Source of the DNA: Urechis unicinctus | Taxonomy: Eukaryota; Annelida; Polychaeta; Xenopneusta; Urechidae | DNA length: 64,000 bases | Assembly (NCBI GenBank): GCA_034190875.2 | Contig: CM067350.1 | Span: 21,195,355 to 21,259,354 of the forward strand | Direction of reading: 5' to 3' | Shown here: positions 1 to 11,259 of the stretch, piece after piece | How the letters are laid out: the number at the start of each line of letters is the position of its first letter | How positions within the stretch are numbered: the stretch's first letter is position 1 | Made by a program: the position numbers and the translations under genes | Notes under the pieces: generated by a model | Told to the model about the DNA's origin: nothing | The model's input: the letters and a program-made list of their open reading frames with translations, nothing else | Databases searched by the model: none

Positions 1-880
1 AGATAAATTTCTTAAACTTCATTAATCAAAACAACGGCGCCAAGATTCACATTTCGTATTATTGAATATAAGAAAAGCAGGTGCCAAGCCTACAAGTCTA
101 TGAATCCACTTCATGATAACATGGCAGATTTTGAAAGTGCCCCCAAAGCACACCAACGACAAGGGTTATTTTGCGATAAAAAAACAACGACACGTCATAG
201 ACTAATGACGCGCAGTGACCCAGTAAAGCGCGAATTCCAACGGACAGTCAAACAACAAAACTCAACAAGGGTTGTTTGTATTTATCGCGGAATAATAATG
301 TTATTAGTGCAAGCATGGTCGATGGAATTATTTCCCTATCGTGTGGATTAGCCGTGATTATATTTCCGATTATAAGACCTAGTAAGTGTGTCAATCGTCT
401 CCATAAGAAACAGTGGTTCATCGTGCCGTTAGCGTTGTGAACTTAACAATGCCGTAGATCGGAGTGCTGAGAATATGTGTTATTGAAACTCGTGGCCAAG
501 GGCTGCACCGTATATTAAACTTGATATCATATAATAGTGTACAGCCTGATGTAATAAAGGTGAGTGACATATTCATAAACAACCGGTTTTAAGGCTATTT
601 CTTTTTCACTTTGTTTTGATAAACGATAACGACGGTTGGTCTAGACTATATTATATAAAAAAAAATCAGACTAGACTACTTCATTTCCGTCGCCTAAATC
701 GATCATTCTTCGCCATTTTATTCCATTTTCTGTCTAATGAACACATAATAACATATTGTTCCCTTTTACTGTAAGACACAAACTATGATCGCGATGGTAC
801 ATGTGTACAATTATAGCCACTAATCTTTTTTGGCTGTTTGCCAGCCCTGAGCTGGCGGTCTCAGCTGAGTTCGCTAAAAA
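1..880. other. flank with no recognised content
   Basis: AT-rich sequence. An 83-codon ORF at 100-351 shows no recognisable domain or repeat and is probably chance. The similarity to the 34-kb region starts only at about 881. Confidence 0.6.
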
Positions 881-3876
881 TTATAATTCGATACACGCAC
901 ACACACACTCACACACGCCATGATATATTTCAGTTATTTAAATACTGCATTATTGCGCTCAGCAAGTTGAACGAAATTATGATGTAATTATTGATTGTTG
1001 TTTTCTCATGACCAGGCGTTAAATTGATGGTTATATACATTCAAACATCATCTAGCTACACTGGCATTTTGAACAATCACTAGAATTATACTAGTCACAC
1101 AACAGCCTGGGTTACAAGTTGCCTCTATTCCGAGCGAACAGTACAGTACAGTACACTTAGGCACAGTCCCAAGAGAGACTGTTAAATGCGAATTGAACTA
1201 AATGATTGATTGCCACATTTATGGTTTGCTGTCCAGATTTTTATATAAAAGGTCTTCACATGAGGGTTACTGCTGTTAATGTGCTGTTCTATCACAACCC
1301 TCTGACATCTTTCGTCCTCAAATAATGCAACTTCCTGAAGCGTGCGTAAGTCCCGACAGTACGTGACAGTTCTGAGTTGATGCGATGAACTGCCTTCCGA
1401 GTAAGGAAGAAAGAAATTTACATTCAAGTATTTTAACACCAGGGTGACAAGCTTAGATGAGAAAATATACTTGGAAGACTCTTCCATTACTGATTTCCTA
1501 GTTGCGTTGGAAGATTTTTAATTTTCAGTTTTTACGACTTGAAACGACCGACTTGCATACACAATGGCAGACATCACAAATATTAAGGCAAACATGTGGA
1601 ACATTGTGATCTATTTCGCTTAGTTATTCGATCACGTGATCGGCGTCACCCGATTTACTATTGCGTCATTTTTATGTCGATTAAAAACAAATGAAAGATT
1701 ACCGCGCTGTTCACACGCAGCAGAGGTAATTGATGCCCAACTTTTATAGTCCAAATAACGAATCATCCCCGACCAATGGCTGCCTAAAAGCTCATAATAA
1801 CAACATTAATCATACCTATTATTCCCGAATACTCAATCGACCATTTTAGAATACAGGGTGAAATAACGAGTCTTCACAAGTGAAATAATCGTCACCATCT
1901 TTTCGAGGCGACGTTCGCGTCATGGAAATTGAGCCAGCATTCAGCCGTGTCAGTCGTCACAGAAACGGACAAATGATTTGTGTAGAAGCGCGCGGAGAAT
2001 CCGAACGCCACAATATACTATAAAATCTTTAATGGCTAAAATCAACGTTAAAAAGTCTACACTCTTTGAATTAAACCATTATAACTTTAACTTGAAAGCG
2101 AGCATAAATGATGATTTAATGATGTAAGATACGAAAGCAGTTTCTTGAAAAATGACGGGCTATATACTTAAGTATTTTTGAAGCTTTAGTATTTATTATT
2201 TCGTTTGAAGAAGACAGATATAGTCAGCAATGGTTGGACATGGCCTCTATCTTGTGCTCGCTTGTGCTTCTTGGGGCCATAAGGTGCATGGGATAGGTCA
2301 GAAAGATGGAATAAACCACACCAAATCACGGGGACACTGGTGCAACCCAGATACTTGAGATGTAGACGTTAAGAGTGTAGTTCCCAAGACCTTAAAGGGC
2401 AATCATTAAACAAGGAGATGTTGGGTGCCTGAGTCATGTGTACTCTCTCGTGAAATGACAATAATATCGTGGTTAAGCTTATTTAATAACTGTCCCTCGA
2501 GGTTTCTATTTGATTACGCTGTCTCGTCCTCTCCATTTGTTGAATTATAGTTATTGCTACAACAATGGGTTTGCCAGAAGCCATAACTGACATGACACTA
2601 GTACTAGTTTCATCCTCGGAGAATTACAGTGGAAAAATTGACACCAGCCCGAGGTATGTTGAAGCATCCCGACAAGCCAGCAGTGAAAATTTACAACAGA
2701 AATTTTAAAAAATTAATACTAAGATGTCTTCAGATGAAATCAAACAAGGACCTGAACGTTTGGGGTACAATATTGAGTGGTTGCTGAGGAACAACAGAAA
2801 CTAACAACATCCCCGAGAAACCCAGAAACCCGGGGAGATCTTCTTGGGGATGATATAAAAGCAGGAGCAATTCCCAATCGCTTAACTCGGTCGCCAGACG
2901 TTATGTAAATGAACAGAGGGCCAGTTACGCAACTGAAGCAGCGTCTCCAGACGTGCAAGGCGCAGTGGGAATCGTTACTCAATATGCTCATAGATGACTC
3001 ATTCACGTGTTAATGCATTCTGCCAAGTGACTTGCTATCTGTGGATTAATTTCTATGCATAGTCGCTTGGCTGATTGACATTTGTGGATAAAAAGACCCA
3101 CGGTCCCACGGAAGGACCGACACAGATCAGATATAGATATGACATCATGAAAGCACCGGGATACATTATTCCCCTCAAGCTCTAATGTTCCGTAGGGATT
3201 CATATTAGCCCAACACACCAACAGACTCCCAAACTTAGTTCAAAAGCGCTCATACATATTATCATAGATTCTATTTGTATATATAGCGAAGAAATTAATT
3301 GATTTGGCCTATGTAATCTGTGTCACCATTACAACATTTTGGAGGTAAAAAAAAGCAATACTTTTTCAATATTATGAATTCGCAACATTTATCCAAGTTA
3401 TGGTGCTAGTAAAACGCAAGCATGTGATAAACAGGAACACGGTCTAACACTTCATTTATCAGTATTTAGGGAGTAGAATCGGACAATCATGCGCCATGAC
3501 AAATGACAAAATGCTTGGATTTGCTGGTAATTGCATTCCGCGAGTAATATCTCACACAGGGATCTGGCGGAGGATATATGAGGTTTTTGCAGCATTCTAA
3601 CACTTGGGTTTTTAAATCCCACAAGATGAGAGGAATAATGACTTTTGCTGTGCTGGCACACGTAGGTGACGCATCATTCAAGCGGCGAATTAAACCCTTA
3701 CTCAGTCGCGAGAGCGATGTACGAGGCCTGGATTTATCTCCGGCTTGACCAATACACTATAAATGTGGACGCCAATTGATGTTATCCTGTCTAGATGAGC
3801 AAAAACGTCGGCTTGATCTGTGATGGCGTCGTGAAACACACACAGTAACTGCGATGGTCCCTCGTCATATATCAGA

Positions 3877-3999
3877 AAACTGCATTTCACTCGTTGCATA
3901 TCAAGCACTTCAACTGCCATTCGTTTCATATCAAGCACTTAAACTGCCAATCTTTGCATATCAAGCACTTCAACGGCCACTCGTTGCACATGAAAAAGT
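3877..3999. repeat. 30-bp minisatellite, short allele in copy A
   Basis: Four diverged units matching the array at 37531-37860. Confidence 0.9.
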
Positions 4000-4132
4000 G
4001 CACGTCTCTATAACCCGTAACGGCCTCTCGTCATATCTCCAAACACTGCGCAACTTAATGTCAAACTATGGAATAAAAATACTTTCTCGTTCAAATTCCA
4101 GTCTGGGATCTTCTTGAAAGATAATCGCTCAC

Positions 4133-4325
4133 CTGGATCCCCAATGGGTCGGCTTGGCGCTGATCCGATCCCTCTCATTGGGATCAACCAGGTCACGTAC
4201 AGAGATGCCATCCCGACACCAGCGGTACTGTGGCAGCGGAAATCCTGTGATCTCACATTTGATTCGGATCACTTCTCCCTCGTACTTAGTCGTGTTGCGC
4301 ATGGGAATATCCAGCTGTAGGTAAC
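4133..4325 (-). pseudogene. orphan copy of ROR Ig exon (exon 2 paralogue)
   Basis: 193 bp, the same length and phases as ROR exon 2, with a plausible acceptor (TGTGTATTAG) and an intact donor (CCAG|GTGAGC). It has no stop codon. It differs from 38010-38202 at six positions: three synonymous and three changing residues (Val to Leu, Met to Thr, Ser95 to Cys relative to exon 2). It lies about 11 kb downstream of the ROR stop on the same strand, so it cannot be spliced into the normal ROR message. No partner exon is visible to its left within the window. It is either a dead copy, or the start of a tandem ROR-like gene extending beyond position 1. Confidence 0.85.
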
Positions 4326-4644
4326 CTAATACACACACACATGCACACACATCAATTAGACAGCAACAGGTCGTGGTGACTCATTAATTAAACAGATTCC
4401 GGAGGGACCACTGGATATACGAATAGGCCAAAGGAGGAGGGATGTGGGTGGGATATGTATATATGTGGAGGTTTTTGGTAATAATTGTTTAATCGTCCGA
4501 GTTCGAGAACATTCGATAGGGGACCCTGGTAAATGAACAAAGCACATCACATCGACTTGATACTCATTGAACAATACTTAAATGGAGATTACTGTTCCAC
4601 TGTCATGATTAGCATGCGCGGGTTTTGGATCTCCTCCTCCCCAC

Positions 4645-4657
4645 TTCTCTCACTCTT

Positions 4658-4725
<68 letters not shown>

Positions 4726-4734
4726 TCTCACACA
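4645..4734. repeat. (CT)n(CA)n microsatellite
   Basis: Counterpart of the longer tract at 38561-38715 in the duplicated block. Confidence 0.95.
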
Positions 4735-5470
4735 AAACAATCACGACGAAATGGACACGTTTTCAAAGACATTGATTGCATTCAATTGCCGCATTTTACA
4801 GGTAAGTAATGTACAAGAAGGGAAGATTCCAATTGTTTTGCAGCATATTCTGGACCATGTAGCATTAAAATCACATTGATTTTATTGCTTACATTTTCGC
4901 CCCCTTAATGTACAGTTTTATGCAGGGTTAAACCCTTGACTTTGTGGGCGCAGATTCAAATCAACACGTGTATGAATGGAGCTTCATTGTGTCGCTATTT
5001 GCATCATATTTAACAGCAAGAAATACTGCCGACGCGAAAATATAATTCATTTTCTTTGATCTATATCAAGCATTTGCCTTGTCCCATGCACTGGAATATC
5101 CCATGTCCCATGCCCCATGTCCCATGCACTGGAAAATCAACAGTTATGGTAAATGTCACCTGACACGACGTGAATATATCCACACGCTGCATGTAAATTG
5201 TACAGCATCGCCGACTAATACACATCACACCATGAATGCCATACAGCCTCAGAGCTTCCATATAAGAAAACACATATCTTTTAACGAAACTGCTCATCTT
5301 ATGGAACGTTATTCAACTGAATGTATTAATTAATTAATCAAGTAAGCAAAGAATATTTGCTTTAAATTGCTATTGTTGAAGGTTGAATTGGACGTGTCTC
5401 TAACCGGAGCGGGCCATTGCCGGGCGATCAATCAACAATATATTTTTGACACTTTCTGAGTTTCTGCTTT

Positions 5471-5885
5471 GTTTATACTTGGTGCTTAGAGCACATATCA
5501 CGACCTTTCCACGTAAATCAAACCGTATATGCGCCTTTATGCACTGCTACTGTATACGTAGACTGGACAGCGTGTTTACAGGTAAGCATTTCGCTAACGA
5601 ATATATAAGCACTGAAATTTAATGTTTTTTTATTGAGGATTTCCATTATAGGGCGGTAGCCGTTATATGAAGTTGTCTGTAATGAATAAGTGTCCGTTAT
5701 AAGGAGGTTTCCGTTATAAGGAGATGACCATCAAAGGGAGGTGCCTGTTATAGAAAGGTGATTGCTAACGTCAGCTGAACTCTCCGGCTTTATAAGATCT
5801 CAAATGTAAACAGATCCTGAAAAACGCCCAAGCTGTATCCTTGAGTATTTAATCAGCATCGCGTCGCGTATATGCCTGTCTTATG
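5471..5885 (+). repeat. inverted-copy segment, left partner
   Basis: It matches the reverse complement of 39511-39925. Shared landmarks are CACTGCTACTGTATACGTAG, GACAGCGTGTTTAC, CCGTTATATGAAGTT, CCATCAAAGGGAGGTGCC, CTCTCCGGCTTTAT and ATCGCGTCGCG. It begins just past the right edge of the direct duplication, so this end is flipped in one of the two copies. Confidence 0.85.
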
Positions 5886-6250
5886 TTTACAGGTTGTTTA
5901 AGCCTTTGGTGTGAGTTGATAGGTTGTGAAGGCCGATTGTGCACGTTGACAGGCTGTGTAAGCCAATTGTGCACGTTGACAAGCCAATGGTACGCGCTGC
6001 CAGATTGTGTAAGCCGATTGTGCGGGTAGACATGTTGTGTAAGCATTTGATATATGTTGACAGGTTGTATAAGCCTATAGTGAGAGTTTAAAGGTTGTGC
6101 ATGACAATTGTGTACGTCGAAGGTTAGCGTGAGCCGATTGTGCGCGTTGACTGGTTTTGTAAGCTGATAGTATGTGTTGAAAGGTTGTTTATTAGCCGAT
6201 TGTGCGTGCTGACAGGTGATGTAAGCCGATGGTACGTGTTGATAGGCCAT
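5886..6250. repeat. degenerate 30-bp minisatellite
   Basis: About 12 units resembling AGGTTGTGTAAGCCGATTGT plus GCACGTTGAC. Because the unit is 30 bp, the minus strand stays open for 133 codons (5849-6250) and gives a pseudo-repetitive protein; it has no other coding sign. Confidence 0.85.
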
Positions 6251-6847
6251 GACAGATGGTTGTTAGCGTGACTGATGCTATGATGGCTTGATCAGTCAAA
6301 CCTCTGGAGTATAGTTAGTCAACCACTGGATGAATGAAGTAAGATACTAAAAGCGACTTCCAAGAGAAGTGTTAAAAATCTCACCCACGTTCCGTCAACA
6401 GAATCATAATAGAGTTATCATTTGGTTGTCAGAGTAGGCTAACCATCGTCCCCGCGATCTTTGGTGTGATATCACGCAGTGAAAAATAGCAAGGTGACGT
6501 CAAACACCCGACCTTGATACGAATAATTAACTGCTGCTTCAGAATATGTTGCTGTGGTTACTACGTCCAGACACTCAATGCGATATCTCTTGGACGGAAT
6601 TGAAATATTTAAGGACCGATTTTATCTCCGTTGAATCTCCCTGACTCATATGCGAGGGTGGGTTATTTAGCCCTTCGGGAGTACGATTTCCCTCGGTATT
6701 GGCGTGTCGTACCGCGCTGATAATCAAGATGGGAGGGAGGAGGTACTCTTAACTAAAACAGTATTATAACAACTGCCTCCGTTTAATTTACCCAGAATCA
6801 ACTAAGAGCTTACAGCTATGCTAAGGGAGTTCACCCCAACTTACACC
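6251..6847. other. spacer, nothing recognised
   Basis: Intergenic sequence between two minisatellites. No ORF, RNA gene or repeat was recognised. Confidence 0.5.
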
Positions 6848-7245
6848 ACCTTACCGTAACACACCTGCAGCTAACACCACCTGGCAATACACACTATAGA
6901 CTTAGAATGCCAATCAATAAACAGCTTCAGCTTACACCACCTGGCAATTCCCACAATAGACTTAGAACGCCAGTTAATACACACCTTCAGCTTGCACCAC
7001 CTGGCAATTCACACTATAGACTTAGAACGCCAGTTAATACACACCTTCAGCTTGCACCACCTGGCAATTCACACTATAGACTTAGAACGCCAGTCAATAC
7101 ACACCTTCAGCTTACACCGCCTGGCAATTTACACAATAAACTTAGAAGGCCAGTTAATACACACCTGCATCTTACACCGCCTGGCAATTCACACTATAGA
7201 CTTAGAACGCCAGTCAATACACATCTTCAGCTTACACCGCCTGTC
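6848..7245. repeat. 60-bp minisatellite
   Basis: Six to seven near-identical 60-bp units (ACCTTCAGCTTACACCACCT ... CACTATAGACTTAGAACGCC). The unit is a multiple of three, so long ORFs run through it in two plus-strand frames (6907-7323 and 6992-7300), one reading as 20-residue repeats with the core LAPPGNSHYRLRTPVNTHLQ. There is no signal peptide or recognised domain, so a coding role is not supported. Confidence 0.85.
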
Positions 7246-7680
7246 AAAACGCATGAATCCATGCATTTGGGTTTTTTTAAGCTTCATCTGGTTTATTTAG
7301 CACTGGCTTGCATTGAGGAATAACTAAGGGTTTTAAAAGGTTTCGAGCAATTGTTATCGCGTATCGATGTTGTGTAACGTCTCAAATAATTTGTTTGTTA
7401 TCTTTCATGGCAAATCCTCGCTAATTTATCAAAATCGGCGCCATGATTCCAGCCATCGAACTCTGCTTAAAGATCTAAACAAACGTAGCGATCCGGTTGA
7501 GTAACTACGCATGCGCACTTCCACCATAATCTAGTATTATCGGTGCAACTTGTTCGTTGTCCGTTTCGGATGTCTAATTGTGCCAACCAAGTGCCATATA
7601 AGATATATTGATCACGTCCTGTCAAAGATAAGCAGTGGCATGCTGCTATACGTGTAGCAGGAATCGACTTAACGGATCTA

Positions 7681-7695
7681 ATGATGATGATGATG

Positions 7696-7740
<45 letters not shown>
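7681..7740. repeat. (ATG)n-(ATC)n inverted trinucleotide tract
   Basis: Five ATG units run directly into about fourteen ATC/CAT units. The first part is the reverse complement of the second, so a hairpin could form. Confidence 0.95.
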
Positions 7741-7741
<1 letters not shown>

Positions 7742-7890
7742 AGCTCAGCTTGCCATCTCAAAAACCTGAGTTTGCAGACCCTGAGGCCGTATCCATAGAG
7801 AATCTTAACTTGAGTCGTCTTAACTTGAGTTGGCGAGCTTAGCTGAGTCCGCGAACTCAGGCGTATCTACAAAATAAATTGTGCTGATAA

Positions 7891-8310
7891 GTGACAATGG
7901 ACCACAGTTTGCTAACTTTACCAGAGACTGGGATATTGAACACCAGACAAGCAGTCGAGGTCATTCACAAGGGAATGGCGGCAAAGAGTGCCAAGCGTAT
8001 GATAGGAAAAGCCTTGGATAGTGGGAGAGAGTCATTTCTAGCAATGCTTGACTTGAAAAACACACCAACACAAGATATGCACAGAGGATGATGGGTATAA
8101 GAACACACACTCCGCTACCAACAACTGAAAACCTTCTGAAACCTCAGGCAATGGACACAAACTTGTCAAATAAATGCAAGAGACTGCAAAATGCACGTAG
8201 TGCATGGTACCTAAGATCTTGTTATGATAAGATACCCGACTCAGCGATTCGCCCGACAAATTCCGTTATACTGTGTAGGCAGCGGCCGTACTTATGTTGA
8301 AGCTGCTCGA
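7891..8310 (+). pseudogene. decayed Ty3-type retroelement Pol (integrase C-terminal part)
   Basis: The first frame (7891-8091) includes KSAKRMIGKALDSG and LAMLDLKNTPTQ, resembling the end of the integrase core in Ty3-type Pol proteins. A frame change at about 8088 leads to a second frame with PLPTTENLLKPQ, a hallmark of the same proteins, followed by a basic RLQNARSAWY segment. Internal stops and at least one frameshift show it is dead. No LTR, reverse transcriptase or protease was seen nearby. Assignment rests on motif recognition. Confidence 0.65.
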
Positions 8311-8348
8311 CGCGCAGTAACCAACCAATTTTGTTATGACTTGCGAAT

Positions 8349-8468
8349 ATGTCTAACTGGAAGTCAAACACAAATGGGCATTTCTACGCTGCAACTAACT
8401 GTCTAAATTGTAGAAAGAACCGCAGGGATATAAGCTTATTTCGGTTCCCTAAAGATAAGGAACGGTAG
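8349..8468 (+). pseudogene. THAP zinc-finger first half (fragment)
   Basis: A 39-codon frame from ATG. It contains a C-x2-C pair (TNCLNC) followed by RRDISLFRFPKDKER, the typical start of a THAP DNA-binding domain (C-x2-4-C ... FHRFPKD..R). The frame ends at a TAG that overlaps a possible donor (GAACG|GTAGGA). THAP ligands 3 and 4 are missing here but occur 1.2 kb downstream on the same strand. It could be exon 1 of a THAP gene or a transposon relic. Confidence 0.5.
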
Positions 8469-9685
8469 GATTGAAAGTTGAAAGTACTATAAGATTCGCC
8501 AAATAAAGTTCTTGTGAGCGATAAAGGAACCTATTTTATTCATAACTAATGTAAACATAACAGATTAAGAAAGTTATCGGTGGCAATAAAAAACCCTGTA
8601 CGATTAAATCGACAATCACAGAGCATTTGCCTTATGTTTAAACAATTATTATCCGTTTATGTGACGGCCATGTATACATGCCAAGGTTGAAAAGTGTTGT
8701 TTGAGCCAATGCAATATATTGGATAATTATAGGTTGGGAACCCAATTGTGCTTTTTTATTTTGTTTTGACTATTAGGTGGGATCCGTTATATACATGAAG
8801 AAGGATTCCCAGCCATATTGTCATAATTAAGCCCAGCTGTAACTCTATCTGCCTAGTGAACAATAGTTGAATTAATTATACTTGACCAACATTTATTTAT
8901 TCATGATTATTACATATGTTCCAGGTTTATTTGTCTTGAGATTTGACCCATATTTATATCTACTTTGAGGTACTTTTTTCTAACTTGTGGTTGTGTTTGG
9001 AATTAGGTATTTTAAAGATTGATGGAAGCCAGTGCTAATGATCATCTTTGCCACCTATACTACCAGTTGTATAGTCCCAGCACTAACGAAAGTGTTTACT
9101 TCCAGTGGCACGCCAGCAACTTTAAGGATGGTGCCGTGCTGGTGCTTTTTGAGCCAGATCAACAATAAATGCCCCAATTGCAAAGCAATAAATCTTATTA
9201 AATGATATAACATGATATGGATATATCCATTTTGAATGTTTAAATATAATCAAATGATTTGTCAATGCTATGTCAAAGATGAAACTGATGTTGAAGAATT
9301 TGTTTCATGATCACATATCAATGAATGAGTGTGCTGGCATGCTGAGATGTGTTTTATTCTGATTTCACCTCACTGCCAATAACCAATGACTTTAGGATTA
9401 ATACTGTCATATCTCACCATACAATTGATTTATTCTACTGATATTTACTGAAAAAGAATGTTGTTTTGTGCAAATATTTAGAACAAGTGAATAAATTCTT
9501 TTAAATTTACACATATTTAAGAGGTTTCATCGAAGTTTCTAATTTGTGAGCTGTAAGATATAGATGATATTGTTGGAATACGTAGTATGATGATAATAAA
9601 TTAAGGGCATTTTATTTGATAACAAGAATTGCAAGATTTGTATATTCTAGGTAAAAATCCATGCTGCTTTTGGTCTCATTTCATA
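8469..9685. other. spacer separating the THAP halves
   Basis: 1.2 kb of AT-rich sequence without ORFs of note. It is either an intron or an insertion; no terminal repeats or target duplications were recognised. Confidence 0.4.
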
Positions 9686-9925
9686 TGCTTGAAATGGTTG
9701 CAAAACACCAGGCTTGGGGATCTAATTGGAAAATCCCCAGGGCACTTGAGCAAGAATTGTGTGCTATGTTCTGAGCATATGACAGTGCTACATAATAAAA
9801 TGATACGTCTGCACAGGGCACCCCATCAACCGACAATGAAGCTTGTTGATTCAGTGGATGTAGGTCTGGGTGAACAATCAAATATCATTCAATCGGGAAA
9901 ACATCATGAAAGTATCAAAATGTGA
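9686..9925 (+). pseudogene. THAP zinc-finger second half (fragment)
   Basis: Reads CLKWLQNTRLGDLIGKSPGH and continues LSKNCVLCSEHM, with the THAP C-x2-H pair (LCSEH), the conserved Trp, and then RAPHQPTM in place of the AVPT-type motif. With 8349-8464 it would make one THAP domain split at the usual 'ER|C' point. No clean acceptor lies at the required place: a CTAG near 9652 would add about 11 unusual residues. The frame ends at 9925 with no recognised transposase-like domain after it. Confidence 0.5.
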
Positions 9926-10008
9926 GCAACTTCTTAGATTCCATCTCAAAGATACCCGGGGCTTAACAGGGGTAGACTTAGCCCTACAGGACGTCTGAGT
10001 ATGTGTTA

Positions 10009-10106
10009 GTTATCGCATGGTCACGTGGGTGATATGGGTAAAGAACACGAGGACGCGGAGCGTCCGAGTGTCTTTCACCATATCATCCGCGTGACCATGC
10101 GATAAC
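10009..10106. repeat. 98-bp hairpin, left of Crypton-like ORF
   Basis: A 17-bp perfect inverted repeat (GTTATCGCATGGTCACG at 10009-10025 against 10090-10106), with an inner GATATGG/CCATATC pair, separated by a GC-rich loop. A shorter palindrome (TTATCGCG ... CGCGATAA) follows at about 10111-10138. Confidence 0.85.
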
Positions 10107-10235
10107 ATACTTATCGCGATGGCACCTACACGCGATAATCAAGCACGACGCTGTCTCCTAATGACGATAATTAGCGTGAACCTGTAAATATGAGAGGTAG
10201 TCCCTTAATCCAACATTCGGCCTCAGCTGCTTGCC

Positions 10236-10862
10236 ATGATGGTTTCAACCATAGGAGATCTCGGAGATTTATCTTTTTTGGAAGCCAGTGATATTGAGAC
10301 GGATTTTAGTGTTCCTGATGGTGCGTTCGGTGCTCCCATGGATCTATTTTCAGATAATAAATGGGAAATTAGCGAAGCTTCCTATGCTGGTCGGATCAGC
10401 ACCCCGCTGACATCAGACAAATTTAAAGAATCATTGAAGAACAGGGTGCCAAGAAACACTAGAAGATGTGAAAGTTGGGCTGTGAGTGTATTCAAAGACT
10501 GGCGGGATTGGAGGCAGCCGGAAACTGTTAGGGACCCTAATGGACCTATTCCCGAATTTGGGCAAGCTTCGTTCCAGCAACTAGACTACTGGCTTGCAAG
10601 ATTCATATGCGAAACTAAACGTCGAGATGGATCGCCCTATCCACCCGGTTCTCTTCGAGGTCTTTCAGCTGGAATTCAGCGACATCTCATAGAAGAGTAT
10701 GGTTATAATGTCGCTTTATTTAAGAAGGAGGACATGACGTTCAAGACATTTCAGAATTCATTGGAAAAACGAACAAAGGAACTAATAGGCGAAGGAATAG
10801 GCGTGCGTTCAAAGACGAAAGATCCCGTGACGCAGAAGGACGAGGAAGCTCGCCGTTGCTGA
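10236..10862 (+). pseudogene. Crypton/KIAA1958-like N-terminal domain ORF, truncated
   Basis: 208 codons from ATG. The region from about residue 70 (NTRRCESWAVSVFKDWRDWR, then QLDYWLARFICETKRRDGSP and YPPGSLRGLSAGIQRHL) resembles the N-terminal DNA-binding part of Crypton-type tyrosine recombinases and domesticated relatives such as KIAA1958, QRICH1 and ZMYM. The first 70 residues are acidic and less typical. The catalytic domain (Arg...His-x-x-Arg...Tyr) is not found in any plus-strand frame up to the right-hand hairpin, so the ORF is truncated or an exon of a longer gene. If active it would bind DNA; as it stands it cannot recombine. Confidence 0.55.
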
Positions 10863-11148
10863 AGTTAGCAACACTGTAGCGCAGAAGACTCGGCTCGGCA
10901 GGTGTTACAATTTCGCGCCTCAGCATGATTCCGGAGAGATGGGGTAATACCGTGACTTCCCTATGAGCGCTACGCAACCACATTAGCGGCTGGCAAGCAA
11001 ATGACTCTTGAGAAAACCTTCGTTATTGCACTTGTAAAGAGTGCGTGATATTAAGAACCTCCGTAGTGTTGCCATGCTAGAGCCGCGGTGCTCTGTGAGG
11101 GACCATCTCAGGTGAAGTTGTTTCTCGTGATATTGCGACACGGTTGCA

Positions 11149-11246
11149 GTTATCGCATGGCAAACTGTGCGTTTGAGGTGATATGGGAAAAAGACCGAGC
11201 TTTTTCTCGAGCTCTGATTGGCTGAGAGGAGGGTGCCATGCGATAA
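11149..11246. repeat. 98-bp hairpin, right of Crypton-like ORF
   Basis: Inverted repeat TTATCGCATGGC (11150-11161) against GCCATGCGATAA (11235-11246). Both the arms and the inner GGTGATATGGG resemble the hairpin at 10009-10106, and the total length is nearly the same, while the loop differs (TTTTTCTCGAGCTC). Confidence 0.85.
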
Positions 11247-11259
11247 ATAAGTATATCAC

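Larger units (their letters stand above)
881..5456. repeat. segmental duplication copy A (3' of ROR)
   Basis: Direct-orientation copy of 34462-39424, collinear throughout, with the Ig exon parts differing at 6 of 193 positions. Size differences come mainly from simple repeats: the (CA)n near 900, the 30-bp minisatellite (4 units here, 11 there) and the CT/CA tract near 4650. Apart from the Ig exon copy at 4133-4325, no coding sequence was recognised. Confidence 0.93.

Noticed and set aside
2740..3006. Minus- and plus-strand ORFs in the duplicated block, partly shared with 36397-36660
   Set aside because: Frames are not kept between the two copies (indels and stops differ), which argues against coding.
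5849..6250. 133-codon minus-strand repetitive ORF
   Set aside because: Explained by a diverged 30-bp minisatellite with no stop in one frame; no other coding evidence.
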